Below the pieces are notes generated by a model, which had not been told where the DNA came from, did not search any database, and worked only from the letters and a program-made list of their open reading frames with translations. Both the position numbers and the translations under genes were made by a program. From Mariprofundaceae bacterium (GTDB lineage: Bacteria > Pseudomonadota > Zetaproteobacteria > Mariprofundales > Mariprofundaceae): a stretch of DNA of 32,595 nt. Of the stretch, positions 24,300 to 32,595 are shown piece after piece (within the stretch, counting starts at the first letter, position 1; the number at the start of each line of letters is the position of its first letter). The stretch spans positions 1 to 32,595 of the forward strand of contig WFOJ01000231.1 of assembly GCA_015488125.1 (NCBI GenBank), read 5' to 3'.

Positions 24300-26729
24300 A
24301 TGTGGCAAATTGTACTGATCTTGATACTGATCTGGGGGGCTTTGGCCTATTATCGCCTTTCATTGACGATGATGGCGTTCAGCGCCGGATTATTGATGGT
24401 TATTGTGGCATTCAAAGGCATGTTGCCGTGGTGGCAATGGCTGACGTTAACGACTTGTCTGGCCGCGATACTGGCACTGTTGGGCACACCCCGCTGGCGT
24501 ATGGCATGCCTGTCAGAACCATTGCGCCGCTGGCTGGCCGACTCACTGCCGGCCATGTCTGCTACGGAACGGGAAGCGCTGGCCGCTGGTCAGACAGGTT
24601 GGGAAAAAACCTTTTTTACCGGAAGACCCGACTGGGACAGTTTGCTGGAACGACAACCCCAAGGGCTTAGCGAACGTGAACAAGCATTCATTGATGGTCC
24701 GCTGAGTGAACTGTGTGAATTATTGCACGACTGGGAAATTAACCACCAGCGCCACGATCTGCCTCCGGAGGCCTGGCAAAAAATGCGGCAAATCGGCCTG
24801 TTCGGCATGATTATTCCGGAAGCGTTCGGCGGTCTTGGCTTTTCCGCCCGTGCTCATTCTGCTGTGATTGCCAAACTGGCCAGTCGTAGTGTCAGCGCCG
24901 CTGTTACCGCCATGGTACCCAATTCATTAGGGCCTGCTGAATTACTACTGCGTTATGGCACGAAGGCGCAGCAACAACAATTACTGCCCAAGCTGGCCAG
25001 CGGTGAGCACATTCCCTGTTTTGCCCTGACGGCCGCTGATGCTGGTAGCGATGCCGCAGCCATGCTGGACGAAGGTATTGTCGAGCGTAATGACGACGGT
25101 GAGATTGGCATTCGCCTGAACTGGCACAAGCGTTATATCACACTGGCCCCCGTGGCCACACTATTGGGCCTGGCGTTTCGCTTGCGTGATCCGGATGGTC
25201 TGCTTGGCGAAGACACAGAACCCGGTATTACTCTGGCGCTTATTCCTGTGGATACCCCCGGTGTCACAACCGGTCGTCGTCACTGGCCCATGGGGCTGGC
25301 GTTCATGAACGGGCCTACCGATGGCAAGGATGTGTGGATCACGCCGGATCAGATCATCGGCGGCCCGGCTCGCGCCGGGCAGGGCTGGCGCATGCTGATG
25401 GAGTGTTTAAGCAATGGCCGGGGCATTTCCCTGCCTGCCATGGCGGTGGGAGCTGCACAAAAAAGTGCGTTTTGCTGCGGGGCCTATGCTCTGGTGCGCA
25501 AGCAGTTTCATTTGCCTATTGGCCGCTTTGAGGGCGTGGAAATGGTGCTGGCAAGTATTGGTGGTCATGCTTATATGATGAATGCAGCCCGTGAATTTGC
25601 GGTACAAAACATGGATGCAGGTGAAACATCGACAGTGGCCTCAGCCATTCTCAAATACCACTTGACTGAACGCATGCGACTATGTGTGAATGCAGCCATG
25701 GATATTCACGGTGGCAAGGGGATTTCACAGGGACCGCGCAATTATCTGGGCGATATGTATCAGGCATTGCCTGTTGGTATTACAGTCGAGGGGGCCAATA
25801 TCCTGACCCGCTCGCTGATTATTTTTGGTCAGGGGGTATTGCGCTGCCACCCCTGTTTGCTGACGGAAATGGAAAGCGCCCGTTCACAGGCCGATGATGC
25901 TCCCCGACAATTCGATCAGGCCTTGTGTTCCCATATCAGCATGCTGCTGACCAATGCCGTGCGCAGCATCTGGCTGGGCTTGACTCATGCGCGCTTTACC
26001 CATGTGCCGGTTTCTGGCCCTGAAGCCTGTTATTACCAGCATGCCAGCCGTTTTTCAGCAGCATTGGCATTGTGCGCGGATGTTACGCTGCTCAGCCTGG
26101 GCAGCGCCTTCAAACGGCGTGAAGCCATTTCTGCCCGCCTTGGCGATGCCTTCAGCCAATTGTATATGCTAGCCGCCACGCTGCGTTATTTTCGCAGCCG
26201 TGGCAGCCGGAAACAGGAGTTACCGCTGTTACAGTGGGCCTGTGAAGATGCATTGTGGCGAACGCAGCAGGCGCTTGATGGCGTACTGCGTAATTTGCCG
26301 CACCGGCCGCTGGCCTGGTTGTTGCGCCGTATGATTTTCCCCTGGGGCCTGTGTTATCAACCACCGGCTGATTGGCTGGATCATCAGGTGGCGGCAGCCA
26401 TGATGACACCGGAGATCAATCAGCGTATCACCGAATTGGTATGGTTGCCTGAAGCGGATGATGAACCGTTACGACAATTGCATACCGCCTGGCAGACATG
26501 CCTGAAAGCAGCACCACTGGAGCGCCGTCTTGAACTGGCAATGGCCCGTGGCCAATTGCCGGCGGCACTGTTGCGTCAGCCTGCCTTACTGGCCAGTGAA
26601 GCGGTGACACACACCATCTTCACCGATGAAGAAGCTGAATTATGGCTACGTGCCAATACCCTGCGTCAGCAGGTTATTGCCGTGGATGATTTTGCAGCAA
26701 CATGTTTTGTGGCACCGTCAAAACCTTGA
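24300..26729 (+). CDS. fadE: Acyl-CoA dehydrogenase FadE
   Basis: This flavoenzyme makes the first oxidation of fatty acid beta-oxidation, acyl-CoA to trans-2-enoyl-CoA. At 809 residues it matches the long membrane-bound FadE form (E. coli about 814). The N-terminus has two hydrophobic segments (about 2-38 and 46-62). The dehydrogenase core follows: GLFGMIIPEAFGGLGFS (166-182), a flavin-binding region near FALTAADAGSDAA, SNGRGISLPAMAVG (371-384), KYHLTERMR and AAMDIHGGKGI (465-475), with the catalytic glutamate in ITVEGANILTRSL (Glu497). The C-terminal 300 residues form the DUF1974 domain of this subgroup. ATG 24300 has AGAGGA eight bases upstream. No other beta-oxidation genes are in the window, so it is a lone fad gene between trpS and iscR. 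Confidence 0.95.
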   Translation: MWQIVLILILIWGALAYYRLSLTMMAFSAGLLMVIVAFKGMLPWWQWLTLTTCLAAILALLGTPRWRMACLSEPLRRWLADSLPAMSATEREALAAGQTGWEKTFFTGRPDWDSLLERQPQGLSEREQAFIDGPLSELCELLHDWEINHQRHDLPPEAWQKMRQIGLFGMIIPEAFGGLGFSARAHSAVIAKLASRSVSAAVTAMVPNSLGPAELLLRYGTKAQQQQLLPKLASGEHIPCFALTAADAGSDAAAMLDEGIVERNDDGEIGIRLNWHKRYITLAPVATLLGLAFRLRDPDGLLGEDTEPGITLALIPVDTPGVTTGRRHWPMGLAFMNGPTDGKDVWITPDQIIGGPARAGQGWRMLMECLSNGRGISLPAMAVGAAQKSAFCCGAYALVRKQFHLPIGRFEGVEMVLASIGGHAYMMNAAREFAVQNMDAGETSTVASAILKYHLTERMRLCVNAAMDIHGGKGISQGPRNYLGDMYQALPVGITVEGANILTRSLIIFGQGVLRCHPCLLTEMESARSQADDAPRQFDQALCSHISMLLTNAVRSIWLGLTHARFTHVPVSGPEACYYQHASRFSAALALCADVTLLSLGSAFKRREAISARLGDAFSQLYMLAATLRYFRSRGSRKQELPLLQWACEDALWRTQQALDGVLRNLPHRPLAWLLRRMIFPWGLCYQPPADWLDHQVAAAMMTPEINQRITELVWLPEADDEPLRQLHTAWQTCLKAAPLERRLELAMARGQLPAALLRQPALLASEAVTHTIFTDEEAELWLRANTLRQQVIAVDDFAATCFVAPSKP

Positions 26730-26817
26730 CCATGAAGGGGACATTGCTAATATCCCAGCCTGCAACTTGGTTATTACCCGGTTGCCTGATGTTCAACGGT
26801 GCGAAGAGGTATTCATT

Positions 26818-27324
26818 ATGCGTTTAACAAGTCGCGGTCGCCACGCCGTCTCGGCGATGGTGGATTTACGAAAACATTGTCCGGACGATTGCCATAAACC
26901 GGTGACGCTGGCCTCGATTGCCGAGCGTCAGTTTATCTCCCTGTCCTATCTTGAGCAGCTTTTCCGCCATCTTCGCGAAGGGGGACTGGTGCGCTCTGTT
27001 CGTGGTCCGGGTGGCGGCTATTTTCTGAACAAGGATGCCACGAAACTTACCATTGCTGATATCGTTATGGCAGTGAATGAACCCATGCACGCCACTGTCT
27101 GTGAAAATGCACCGCGAGGCTGTCATCGAGGCAACCGCTGTGATACCCATCAGTTATGGCGCGTTCTTGAGTGCTATATTTTCGATTTTCTCAGGCAGGT
27201 AACATTGCAACAAGTCGTTGACAAAAAAGTTTCGCTGAAGAACTTTGATACCAGTGCTTGGGAAGATGATCGCCATTTTTCTACAGCTCAACCCATGGAT
27301 GCACAATTTGAAAAGCTACCTTGA
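26818..27324 (+). CDS. iscR: Rrf2-family regulator IscR
   Basis: The track ORF starts at 26626 inside fadE, but the Rrf2 family begins MRLTSRGRHAVSAM, whose ATG is at 26818 with GAGG about ten bases upstream, giving 168 residues. The winged helix includes ISLSYLEQLFRHLREGGLVRSVRGPGGGY (40-68), with a glutamate (Glu46) matching the one that tunes DNA specificity in E. coli IscR. The cluster ligands are Cys95, Cys102, Cys108 and His111 (VCENAPRGCHRGNRCDTH). The first spacing has six residues between cysteines where E. coli IscR has five. IscR senses [2Fe-2S] status and controls Fe-S cluster assembly genes; the next gene is a cysteine desulfurase. I could not identify a clear IscR operator in the 88 bases upstream. 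Confidence 0.93.
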   Translation: MRLTSRGRHAVSAMVDLRKHCPDDCHKPVTLASIAERQFISLSYLEQLFRHLREGGLVRSVRGPGGGYFLNKDATKLTIADIVMAVNEPMHATVCENAPRGCHRGNRCDTHQLWRVLECYIFDFLRQVTLQQVVDKKVSLKNFDTSAWEDDRHFSTAQPMDAQFEKLP

Positions 27325-28435
27325 CCACAATGCCAGCAGCCCGATGCTGCCACAGGCGATTGAAGCATGGCAACGGGCAGCTGTCGTCCCCGGTAATCCA
27401 TCCAGCATGCACTGGGCAGGACGTCAGGCGCGTCGCTTGCTGGATGATGCCAGAGATGTCATTGCCCAACATCTGGAAGTTGAAAGCAGCGCCGTGATAT
27501 TTACCTCTGGTGGCACGGAAGCCAACAATCTTTGTCTGGCCGGTGTGCTGACAGGTAACAGGGGCAAGGTTGTGATTTCGGCCATTGAGCATCCATCGGT
27601 GCTTAACACGGCAAAAGCGCTGTGTGCGCATCAGCAATGCGAGCTGGTGTTGATCGCCGCTGATACGCAGGGTGTGATTGATGCCGACAAGATGTGTGCG
27701 GCCATTGATGCTGATACGGTATTGGTCAGCCTGATGCTGGCCAATAATGAAACAGGGGTTATTCAGCCGGTTGCAGCAGTGGGGGCACATTGCCGTCAAC
27801 TGGGGGTGCCTTTCCATGTGGACGCGGTGCAGGGGCTGGGCAAACTTGCGGTGACACTGGAAGCACTGCAGGCTGATTTTCTCACTGCTTCCGGGCATAA
27901 AATTGGCGGTAGTAAAGGCACGGGTGTGCTGGTACAACGCCGTGGCAGCCGATTATCCGGCTGGATGCATGGCGGCGGACAGGAACGCAAACGTCGTTCC
28001 GGCACAGAAAATGTTGCGGGTGCGGCATCGTTTGCCGCAGCGTTACAGTATTGTGATTTTTCCGCCTGCCAGAACGTGCGGGATTACTTTGAATCATTGT
28101 TGATAACGCAAATGCCGGATGTGGTGATTCACGGCCAACAGGCGAGTCGCCTGGGCAATACCAGCTGCTTCAGTGTTCCCGGCATGGACGGTGAAACCCT
28201 GCTCATGCAACTGGATCTGGCCGGTTTTGCCGTAGCTTCGGGTTCGGCCTGTTCATCCGGCAAGCGCGAGCCTTCTCATGTTTTGCGGGCCATGGGCGTT
28301 GATGACACGCTGGCTCGCGCCAGCCTGCGTGTCAGTTTTGGTCCTGAGCATGACAAAAACGATGCCGAAGCACTGCTGCAATCACTGTTGCACACCCGTA
28401 AAGTCCTGCAGCGCATGGCCGCCGGATCACTTTGA
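27299..28435 (+). CDS. iscS: Cysteine desulfurase (IscS/NifS type)
   Basis: This PLP enzyme takes sulfur from cysteine as a persulfide for Fe-S clusters and other thiocofactors. The family start is YLDHNASSP, so I choose ATG 27299 (378 residues, MHNLKSYLDHNA) over the longer track start; it overlaps iscR by 26 bases and has no clear ribosome binding site, which suggests coupled translation. Motifs are FTSGGTEANNL (68-78), AIEHPSVL (95-102), ANNETG (148-153), HVDAVQ (173-178), the PLP lysine in SGHKIGGSKGTG (Lys201) and the catalytic cysteine in SGSACSSGKREPSHVLRAMG (Cys318). The latter loop is closer to NifS-like proteins than to E. coli IscS. No iscU, iscA, hscBA or fdx follows; the next gene is an NDUFA9-like protein. 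Confidence 0.93.
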   Translation: MHNLKSYLDHNASSPMLPQAIEAWQRAAVVPGNPSSMHWAGRQARRLLDDARDVIAQHLEVESSAVIFTSGGTEANNLCLAGVLTGNRGKVVISAIEHPSVLNTAKALCAHQQCELVLIAADTQGVIDADKMCAAIDADTVLVSLMLANNETGVIQPVAAVGAHCRQLGVPFHVDAVQGLGKLAVTLEALQADFLTASGHKIGGSKGTGVLVQRRGSRLSGWMHGGGQERKRRSGTENVAGAASFAAALQYCDFSACQNVRDYFESLLITQMPDVVIHGQQASRLGNTSCFSVPGMDGETLLMQLDLAGFAVASGSACSSGKREPSHVLRAMGVDDTLARASLRVSFGPEHDKNDAEALLQSLLHTRKVLQRMAAGSL

Positions 28436-28535
28436 AAAACAAGGCAAGACTTGCAGCATGGCTCATCTGTTCGCAGGATTGGCAGTGCCGTTGGCTCAAT
28501 CATCTTTGGCACGGAATCATCGGGAGGGAATAACA

Positions 28536-29486
28536 GTGAGGAAAACAATTGGCATGATCGGTGGCAGTGGCTTTGTTGGTAAGGCACTGGCACGTCAGGC
28601 GGTTCGTGCAGGTTACAAGGTACGTGTAGCCTGTCGTCATCCCCATAAGGCACGCAGCATGCTCGTTGACGGGGTTTCTCTGCATCAGGCAGATATTTGC
28701 AGCGGTAAAGGACTGGATGATGCTGTTGCTGGCTGTGATGTTGTCATCAACCTTGTCGGACTGCTTTATGAACGCGGTCGCTACAGTTTCGATGCTACCC
28801 ATGTGCAAGGCACCCGTCATGTTCTTGATGTCTGCGAGCGCCATGGTGTTTCGCGCTATCTGCACATGAGTGCGTTAGGTGCGGCTGCCGATAGTGAAAG
28901 CGCTTACGGAAAAACGAAATTCGCCGCTGAGGAAGTTGTGCGTAACAGTACTTGCCAATGGACGATCATGCGTCCTTCGGTCATTTTCGGTCAGGGAGAC
29001 AGCTTTTTTACCAAACTGGATCGACTAACAGCACTGGCGCCGGTATTTCCGGTTATTGCTGCCGACAGCCGCTTGCAACCTGTGTGGGTGGAAGATGTTT
29101 GTCGTGCCTTCCTTGCCTGTATCAGCGATGATAACACCATTGGTCAAACTTACACCCTGGCCGGGCCAAAAACGTATAGCATGTTGGAACTGGTGGAGCT
29201 GGTGTTGCAGATCAGAGGGCGACAGTGTCTCTGTTTTCCTCTTCCCGATACAGTAGCAGGCATTATGGCAAGCTTTGCTCGGTTTTTACCAAAGCCTCCG
29301 CTGACGCCGGATCAGCTGGCCATGCTAAAGCGCGATAATATTGCTGAAGGTGATGAATCATTTCCAGCCTGTTTTGGCACGCCAGCATCCGTTGAGGCGA
29401 TATTGCCCACCTATCTTGCTGGCTCACAAGCGGCGCGTTTGCAACAACGCCTTGACCAGGGACGTGAACATTATCGCCGTTCCTGA
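28536..29486 (+). CDS. NDUFA9-like complex I-associated NAD(P)-binding protein (atypical SDR)
   Basis: The track ORF begins at 28278 inside the desulfurase gene. GTG 28536 has GGGAGGG eight bases upstream and starts MRKTIGMIGGSGFVG, so I choose it (316 residues). The Rossmann motif GGSGFVG (9-15) is followed by DVVINLVGLLYERGRYSFDATHVQGTRHV, HMSALGAAADSESAYGKTKFAAEE (with the YxxxK pair) and MRPSVIFGQGDSFFTKL. These blocks match the NDUFA9-like branch of extended short-chain dehydrogenases, which in mitochondria is a complex I subunit with bound NADPH; bacterial members are often annotated as complex I NDUFA9 subunit family proteins. No nuo gene is nearby, so another role is possible. plsY begins 20 bases after its stop. 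Confidence 0.9.
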   Translation: MRKTIGMIGGSGFVGKALARQAVRAGYKVRVACRHPHKARSMLVDGVSLHQADICSGKGLDDAVAGCDVVINLVGLLYERGRYSFDATHVQGTRHVLDVCERHGVSRYLHMSALGAAADSESAYGKTKFAAEEVVRNSTCQWTIMRPSVIFGQGDSFFTKLDRLTALAPVFPVIAADSRLQPVWVEDVCRAFLACISDDNTIGQTYTLAGPKTYSMLELVELVLQIRGRQCLCFPLPDTVAGIMASFARFLPKPPLTPDQLAMLKRDNIAEGDESFPACFGTPASVEAILPTYLAGSQAARLQQRLDQGREHYRRS

Positions 29487-29506
29487 TCAGCTGGCAGGAC
29501 TTGCCC

Positions 29507-30163
29507 ATGAGTGAGCCTGTGCTGGTACAGCTCTGGCTGCCCATGCTGGCAGCCTATTTACTTGGTGCTATTCCTTTTGGCCTGTTATTTAGCAAGTTGC
29601 TAGGCAAAAGGGATCCTCGTGAATACGGCAGTGGCAATATCGGGGCCACCAACGCCATGCGCACTGGCGGTAAAACAGTCGGAATGCTCACTTTACTGGC
29701 GGATATGATGAAGGGCGCAGTGCCTGTGGCGCTGGCCCTGCATGTTGCGCATGACACAGAAAGTCATGTAGCGCTGATTGCACTATCTGCCTTTCTTGGG
29801 CATATTTTTCCTGTTTACCTGAAATTTCAAGGGGGTAAGGGTGTAGCTACCATGTTCGGGGTACTTATTCCCTGGTTGCCCGGCCTGGCGTTGGCTGCCT
29901 TTGCACTGTGGCTACTGATCTTTTATACGACGCATTATGTGGCCCTGGCCTCCATACTGGCAGCGCTGGTATTGCCTGCTGGCAGTTGGTGGCTGGGTAA
30001 GGATTTGTCCGTATCGCTGGTGCTGGTGCTGCTTGCTCTGCTGGTCATCGTGCGTCACCACAGCAATATTCGTCGTCTGCTGCGCCATGAAGAACCACGA
30101 ACCGGGGGAGCCAGTGCCGATGAGGACTATGTCGAACCTGAAGACCCCGGCATTGCGAGGTAG
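29507..30163 (+). CDS. plsY: Glycerol-3-phosphate acyltransferase PlsY
   Basis: An inner-membrane enzyme that moves an acyl group from acyl-phosphate to glycerol 3-phosphate, the first step of phospholipid synthesis. The three conserved motifs are present: GSGNIGATNAMR, GHIFPVYLKFQGGKGVAT and VRHHSNIRRLLRHEE. About five membrane helices are visible. The track start is TTG 29501, but AGGA (29496-29499) is seven bases before ATG 29507 and too close to the TTG, so I choose 29507 (218 residues). A hydrophilic acidic tail after the third motif (DEDYVEPEDPG) is longer than in many PlsY proteins. The LysM gene follows after two bases, so they are cotranscribed. Confidence 0.95.
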   Translation: MSEPVLVQLWLPMLAAYLLGAIPFGLLFSKLLGKRDPREYGSGNIGATNAMRTGGKTVGMLTLLADMMKGAVPVALALHVAHDTESHVALIALSAFLGHIFPVYLKFQGGKGVATMFGVLIPWLPGLALAAFALWLLIFYTTHYVALASILAALVLPAGSWWLGKDLSVSLVLVLLALLVIVRHHSNIRRLLRHEEPRTGGASADEDYVEPEDPGIAR

Positions 30164-30165
30164 CC

Positions 30166-31329
30166 ATGAAGATTCATTTGATTTTGTTGTCATTATGCCT
30201 GAGCCTGTTTTCATCCGTACTGCTGGCTGACGATAACGCTGATGGTACGGCGTTAAAGCCCAATGTCAGCCAGCCATATGTGGTCAAACCGGGCGATACC
30301 CTGTGGGATATTGCCGATCACTTTTTCAAGGATCCACATCGCTGGATGCAGATCTGGGAGCGTAATCTGTATATTACCAATCCCGATCTCATCTATCCCG
30401 GCAACAAAATATGGTTTGATCCGAATGCCGTCGGCAAACCATTGGCCAAGGCTACAACTGACAGTACGAACGCGGATAACACCGCACCTGTGGCGGCTGC
30501 CCCGCACTACAAGAAGTCTGCAGGCATCAATCACGCCAGAATCATGACCCCTGATGAGATCAAAACCGTTGGCGGTCTGACACTGGTCAAGCCTTCGCCG
30601 CGAATAATCGTCAAGGAAGTGCAACGTGTCGAGCAAGATATACAGCCTATAATTGTGCTGCCGGAATTATTGCGCCGTACCATGATTTTTCCTGCTGATG
30701 AGGATTTCCCCACGGTTGGCTATATTCTTGATTCAACCGAGCCGCGCATTAATTATGGCGCCAACGATGTGGTTTACCTGCGTCTTGGTATCACGCCGAA
30801 GGTGGGCGATCGCTTTGATATTTTCCGCCGGGGTCACGTCGTGGAAGATATTGCCAACGGCGACGATCTCGGTGTGCTGATGCACCATCTGGGGCAAATC
30901 CAGGTGATCGAAACGCAAGGCGGAATTTACAAGGGACGTATTTTGTTTGCCTTCACTGAGATTTCGCGTGGTGATTTGCTACAACCGGCAGTGGATATTG
31001 GCCAGAAAATCAGACCGGTTGTCTCGCAGTACAATATGCAGGGGCGCATCGTTTATTTGCAGGATGATACCAATGAAGTCAGCAGCAATCAGATCGTCGG
31101 TATCAATCTTGGCTCGCGCCAGCACTTGCAACCTGGCATGCGCTTCTCTGTTTTCCGGCAGGGACGTGAAGTAACCGATCAACGCACTGGCAATACGGTT
31201 CAACTGCCAAAAGAGCGCATAGCCCAGTTGGTCGTACTTTCAGCAACCAGCAATGCGGCCATGGCCATTGTCACCGAAGCCCGTTCTCCTATCAACCTTG
31301 GCGACAGCGTTCGCCCTTATGGCCGCTGA
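30166..31329 (+). CDS. Exported LysM-domain protein
   Basis: A 387-residue secreted protein. A signal peptide (MKIHLILLSLCLSLFSSVLLA) is followed by a LysM domain at about 38-85 (YVVKPGDTLWDIADHFFKDP to LIYPGNKIWFD), which binds peptidoglycan glycan chains. The rest (about 120-387) is a beta-rich region with repeated segments such as VGDRFDIFRRGHVVEDIANG and PGMRFSVFRQGREVTDQRTG, two related units that suggest an internal duplication. Similar LysM proteins with this C-terminal region are common in proteobacteria, but their function is not established; a role in cell-wall upkeep is likely. ATG 30166 is two bases after the plsY stop. There is no catalytic peptidase motif that I can see. Confidence 0.88.
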   Translation: MKIHLILLSLCLSLFSSVLLADDNADGTALKPNVSQPYVVKPGDTLWDIADHFFKDPHRWMQIWERNLYITNPDLIYPGNKIWFDPNAVGKPLAKATTDSTNADNTAPVAAAPHYKKSAGINHARIMTPDEIKTVGGLTLVKPSPRIIVKEVQRVEQDIQPIIVLPELLRRTMIFPADEDFPTVGYILDSTEPRINYGANDVVYLRLGITPKVGDRFDIFRRGHVVEDIANGDDLGVLMHHLGQIQVIETQGGIYKGRILFAFTEISRGDLLQPAVDIGQKIRPVVSQYNMQGRIVYLQDDTNEVSSNQIVGINLGSRQHLQPGMRFSVFRQGREVTDQRTGNTVQLPKERIAQLVVLSATSNAAMAIVTEARSPINLGDSVRPYGR

Positions 31330-31335
31330 CGAACA

Positions 31336-31341
31336 TATAAT
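31336..31341 (+). promoter_or_regulatory. Candidate -10 element for rhlE
   Basis: A perfect TATAAT lies seven bases after the LysM gene stop and about 40 bases before the rhlE ATG. No good -35 is seen at the usual distance, which would lie inside the LysM coding end. Confidence 0.4.
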
Positions 31342-31345
31342 ACGC

Positions 31346-31362
31346 TCTGCGATCAACGCAGA
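31346..31362 (+). repeat. Small hairpin in the rhlE leader
   Basis: TCTGCG (31346-31351) and CGCAGA (31357-31362) are perfect complements with loop ATCAA. If transcription starts from the nearby TATAAT, the hairpin would sit at the 5' end of the rhlE mRNA. No U-tract follows, so a terminator for the LysM gene is less likely. Confidence 0.4.
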
Positions 31363-31381
31363 ATAACAGGACTCTTAATCA

Positions 31382-32595
31382 ATGAAATTTAACGAACTCG
31401 GGCTGTCGTCCGAATTATTGCGCGCTGTCGAAGGCGAGGGCTACACCTCGCCCACGCCAGTACAGGCGCAGGCGATCCCGCTGATTCTGCAAGGCAGGGA
31501 CGTGCTCGCTGGCGCGCAGACGGGAACAGGTAAAACAGCGGGTTTTACCCTGCCCATGCTTCACCTGATGCAGCAAAAACACCCTGAACGCCGCAAAAAA
31601 CACGCCGTGAGAGCACTGGTGTTAACCCCTACCCGTGAACTGGCGGCACAAGTCGGCGAAAGTGTTCGCACCTACGGTCAGCATCTTGCATTGCGCTCCG
31701 CCATTGTTTTCGGTGGTGTTGGCATCCATCCACAAATTCAGATGCTGCGGCGTGGCGTGGATATTCTCGTGGCCACGCCCGGACGTTTGCTGGATCTGGC
31801 CAACCAGGGAGAAGTTGATCTTGGCAGCATTGAGTTTTTTGTGCTTGATGAAGCCGATCGCATGCTCGATATGGGCTTTATTCACGATATTCGGCGGGTG
31901 TTGAAGCTGCTGCCCGAAAAACGTCAGAACCTCTTGTTTTCAGCAACATTCTCCGATGAAATCAAGCAGCTTGCTGATGGCTTTCTGAAAGCACCGGCTT
32001 ATGTTGAAGTGGCTCGCAATGTCGCTTCGCACCAGGTCACACAAATGATTCATCCGGTCAGCAAAAGTAAGAAGCGGGCCTTGCTTTCACACCTGATTCT
32101 GGATGGCGAATGGCAGCAGGTACTGGTCTTTACCCGCACCAAACATGGTGCCAACCGGCTGACCAAACAACTGGACAGCGATGGTATCCAGGCCGCCGCC
32201 ATTCACGGCAACAAGAGTCAGACAGCCCGCACCAAAGCGCTTGCCGGTTTCAAGAGCGGCAGCATTCGGGTGCTGGTCGCGACGGATATTGCCGCCCGTG
32301 GACTGGATATTGATCAGTTACCCCATGTCGTCAACTATGAATTGCCCAATGTAGCAGAGGATTATGTTCACCGTATCGGACGCACTGGCAGAGCCGGGCA
32401 TCGCGGTGAGGCGGTTTCTCTGGTCTCGGCAGATGAGCAAAAGTTGTTGCAGAGCATCGAGCGTTTGCTGAAGAAACGCATTGAAAAAACCACGGTTGCC
32501 GGTTTCGAGCCGACAGCGGAAGATATGCCCGCAGAACAAAAGCCGGCAAATACCCGTCAGCCACGCGGCAAACGGGCCGCAGAGCATCGCCGTCC
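31382..32595 (+). CDS. rhlE: ATP-dependent RNA helicase RhlE (DEAD-box), partial, C-terminus beyond window
   Basis: This gene is not in the ORF track because it runs off the right edge; 404 codons are open from ATG 31382. The translation starts [21 protein letters not shown] and has the Q motif [10 protein letters not shown], Walker [62 protein letters not shown] and [10 protein letters not shown]. The [17 protein letters not shown] and [15 protein letters not shown] blocks are typical of RhlE. A basic tail ([13 protein letters not shown]) begins where the window ends. RhlE-type helicases act in ribosome assembly, RNA decay and cold growth. AGGA lies ten bases before the start. It is a different subfamily from the RhlB at the other end of the window. 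Confidence 0.95.
   Translation, partial: MKFNELGLSSELLRAVEGEGYTSPTPVQAQAIPLILQGRDVLAGAQTGTGKTAGFTLPMLHLMQQKHPERRKKHAVRALVLTPTRELAAQVGESVRTYGQHLALRSAIVFGGVGIHPQIQMLRRGVDILVATPGRLLDLANQGEVDLGSIEFFVLDEADRMLDMGFIHDIRRVLKLLPEKRQNLLFSATFSDEIKQLADGFLKAPAYVEVARNVASHQVTQMIHPVSKSKKRALLSHLILDGEWQQVLVFTRTKHGANRLTKQLDSDGIQAAAIHGNKSQTARTKALAGFKSGSIRVLVATDIAARGLDIDQLPHVVNYELPNVAEDYVHRIGRTGRAGHRGEAVSLVSADEQKLLQSIERLLKKRIEKTTVAGFEPTAEDMPAEQKPANTRQPRGKRAAEHRR

Noticed and set aside
26730-26817. IscR operator upstream of iscR
   Set aside because: I looked for type 1 and type 2 IscR sites; no stretch matched well enough to claim one.
28278-28535. N-terminal extension of the NDUFA9-like ORF into the desulfurase gene
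   Set aside because: The extension is desulfurase DNA read in another frame; a GTG with a strong ribosome binding site lies at 28536.
1-32595. CRISPR array, prophage, transposon or toxin-antitoxin system
   Set aside because: No regularly spaced repeats, no transposase or integrase motifs and no small paired ORFs of that kind were seen anywhere in the window.

Overview
The window reads as chromosomal DNA of a Gram-negative member of the Pseudomonadota, most like a gammaproteobacterium or a close early-branching class. The evidence is the gene set: RhlB and RhlE helicases, nadK beside recN, PilT/PilU, ypjD beside corB, a full-length membrane-anchored FadE, an IscR-type Fe-S regulator and lipobox lipoproteins. 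Coding density is very high, base composition looks even (by eye somewhat above 50% GC, not computed), and I see no tRNA, rRNA, insertion sequence, phage gene or CRISPR array. The species cannot be fixed from this sequence.

Region 1 (1-8644, minus strand). Transcription runs right to left: pgi, a beta-propeller lipoprotein, a polytopic membrane protein, a small membrane-anchored diheme cytochrome c, nadK, recN, a GNAT acetyltransferase, rhlB, then the first 159 codons of a MEMO-family protein (AmmeMemoRadiSam protein B) that leaves the window. Most junctions overlap or are a few bases apart, so pgi to rhlB looks like one or two operons. Three of these proteins (propeller, membrane protein, cytochrome) have no assigned function.

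Region 2 (8645-13604, plus strand). After a 184-base divergent region come a phosphohexomutase (opposite pgi, joining glucose-6-P metabolism), a shortened FetB-like permease without an ATPase partner, and a large exported glycoside hydrolase family 3 protein with a two-helix membrane tail. A long imperfect inverted repeat starts on the fetB stop codon.

Region 3 (13733-15979, minus strand). A single gene encodes two cyclic-nucleotide-binding domains, a middle domain and a patatin phospholipase domain. Its 3' end lies in a perfect 12-bp hairpin between convergent genes.

Region 4 (16178-32595, plus strand). The order is apbE, three tandem PilT-family ATPases (pilT, pilU and a third paralogue), a small four-helix membrane protein, ypjD (CcsA/HemX-like), corB, trpS, fadE, iscR, a cysteine desulfurase, an NDUFA9-like NAD(P)-binding protein, plsY, a LysM protein and an incomplete rhlE. 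From pilU to trpS the genes mostly overlap or touch. corB appears to lack a canonical start codon at the place where a strong ribosome binding site and family length both put it.

No obvious new defence or mobile system is present. The most unusual points are the non-AUG corB start, the altered catalytic dyad and membrane tail of the GH3 protein, the three-ATPase pilus-retraction cluster joined to heme-type membrane genes, the uncharacterised cytochrome/propeller/membrane trio, and the FetB-like protein lacking its ATPase-coupling segment.
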